Source: an uncultured Oscillospiraceae bacterium (GTDB lineage Bacteria > Bacillota > Clostridia > Oscillospirales > Acutalibacteraceae). From it: a DNA stretch of 6,766 nt. The stretch lies in the NCBI GenBank assembly GCA_902490145.1, contig CABUCT010000066.1:1-6766 (forward strand), in the 5' to 3' direction. The notes below the pieces were generated by a model, which saw only the letters and a program-made list of their open reading frames with translations, was not told where the DNA came from and did no database searches. Each line of letters starts with the position of its first letter. The first letter of the stretch is position 1. A program made the translations under genes and the position numbers. Of this stretch, positions 6,022-6,766 are shown one piece after another.

Positions 6022-6766
6022 ATGAATAAAAATGTCAGAAACTCTATTTTGGTCGTTGTAGTTTCAATTGTTCTTGTTGTAGGGGTAGCCATGGCACTTG
6101 GGCAGGTAAAACAAAACGAATCCCCGAAATATTCCCAAATCGTGGAGAAGATATATAATGGAGAAATAACTTCATTTTCTCTTAATCTTTCTTCCGGAAA
6201 GCTTGAATATTTTGAAAACGGAAAAACTGCTTCGTCCGATAAAAAGGTATATGAAGTGCCGGATGTCAGCGTATTTTATGAGGATATCGGCGAATTTTTG
6301 AAAGAAAATAATATAAAGGCTTCGATGAACGACGGTGAGGATGGAAGTGCCCAAACAATCACATATGACTACACCGTTAATAAAGGTTCATGGATCGTAA
6401 GCCTTTTGCCGACTATTATACTATTTGTGGGTATCGGTATTTTGTGGTTTTTCATGATGAAAAAAATGTCTGCCGGAATGGGAAATGACAAGGCCATGGG
6501 CTTTGGAAAGGCAAAGATAAAGAAATCCGCAGACGATCATCGCAAAACAACCTTTGCCGATGTTGCCGGTGCCGAGGAAGAAAAAGAAGAAATGACCGAG
6601 CTTGTGGAATATCTTAAAGATCCCAAAAAGTTCAACGATCTCGGTGCTCGTATCCCTAAGGGTGTTTTGCTTGTGGGTCCTCCCGGAACCGGTAAAACCT
6701 TGCTTGCACGTGCAGTTGCCGGTGAAGCCGGAGTTCCGTTTTTCTCAATTTCCGGTTCTGATTTTG
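6022..6766 (+). CDS. ftsH: ATP-dependent zinc metalloprotease FtsH, 5' part (cut by window end)
   Basis: Membrane-anchored AAA+ protease that extracts and degrades misfolded membrane proteins and selected regulators. The first 248 codons are present and the frame is open to the last base. Transmembrane segment 1 is at about 8-27, followed by an extracytoplasmic FtsH-ext domain (about 30-120), transmembrane segment 2 (about 124-146), a basic linker, and the start of the AAA domain (TTFADVAGAEEEKEEM, 177-191). Walker A is GPPGTGKT (219-226), and SGSDF closes the visible part. Walker B, the second region of homology and the HExxH zinc site would lie beyond the edge, so protease activity is inferred from the family. 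GGAGGA (6011-6016) is an excellent ribosome site 5 nt before the ATG. The 13-nt gap to hpt indicates cotranscription, with no promoter or terminator in that gap. Confidence 0.96.
   Translation, partial: MNKNVRNSILVVVVSIVLVVGVAMALGQVKQNESPKYSQIVEKIYNGEITSFSLNLSSGKLEYFENGKTASSDKKVYEVPDVSVFYEDIGEFLKENNIKASMNDGEDGSAQTITYDYTVNKGSWIVSLLPTIILFVGIGILWFFMMKKMSAGMGNDKAMGFGKAKIKKSADDHRKTTFADVAGAEEEKEEMTELVEYLKDPKKFNDLGARIPKGVLLVGPPGTGKTLLARAVAGEAGVPFFSISGSDF

Overview
The window reads as a housekeeping stretch of a low-to-moderate GC Firmicute, most likely an anaerobic, gut-type member of the Clostridia. The evidence is purine-rich Shine-Dalgarno sites in front of most genes, two near-consensus sigma-A promoters, a short ACT-type SerA of the kind seen in Clostridia, and the tilS-hpt-ftsH order typical of Firmicutes. 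I cannot name the species. Every gene is on the + strand.

Region 1 (1-2485) is a two-gene serine biosynthesis operon. A near-consensus promoter (-35 at 72-77, -10 at 94-99) with inverted half-sites around its -10 drives serC (150-1235) and serA (1235-2404), whose stop and start codons share one base. A strong intrinsic terminator (2453-2485) closes the unit. SerA oxidises 3-phosphoglycerate and SerC transaminates the product to 3-phosphoserine. The phosphatase that completes the pathway is not in the window.

Region 2 (2486-2733) has no credible protein gene. Its middle (2512-2625) can fold into a compact structure: a 9-bp closing helix, a stacked hairpin and an A-rich interior with possible pseudoknot pairings. 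It lies between a terminator and the next promoter, so I call it a candidate stand-alone structured RNA of unassigned family. It is the most interesting item here. An extended -10 sigma-A promoter (2677-2705) follows it.

Region 3 (2734-6766) is a second, tightly packed operon. It encodes the replicative helicase DnaB, tRNA(Ile2) lysidine synthetase TilS, hypoxanthine phosphoribosyltransferase Hpt and the membrane AAA+ protease FtsH, which is cut by the window edge after 248 codons. Gene junctions are 1 nt (dnaB/tilS), an 8-nt overlap (tilS/hpt) and 13 nt (hpt/ftsH), which implies cotranscription and translational coupling. The operon joins replication, tRNA decoding, purine salvage and membrane protein quality control. 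No mobile element, CRISPR array, tRNA, rRNA or broken gene was found.
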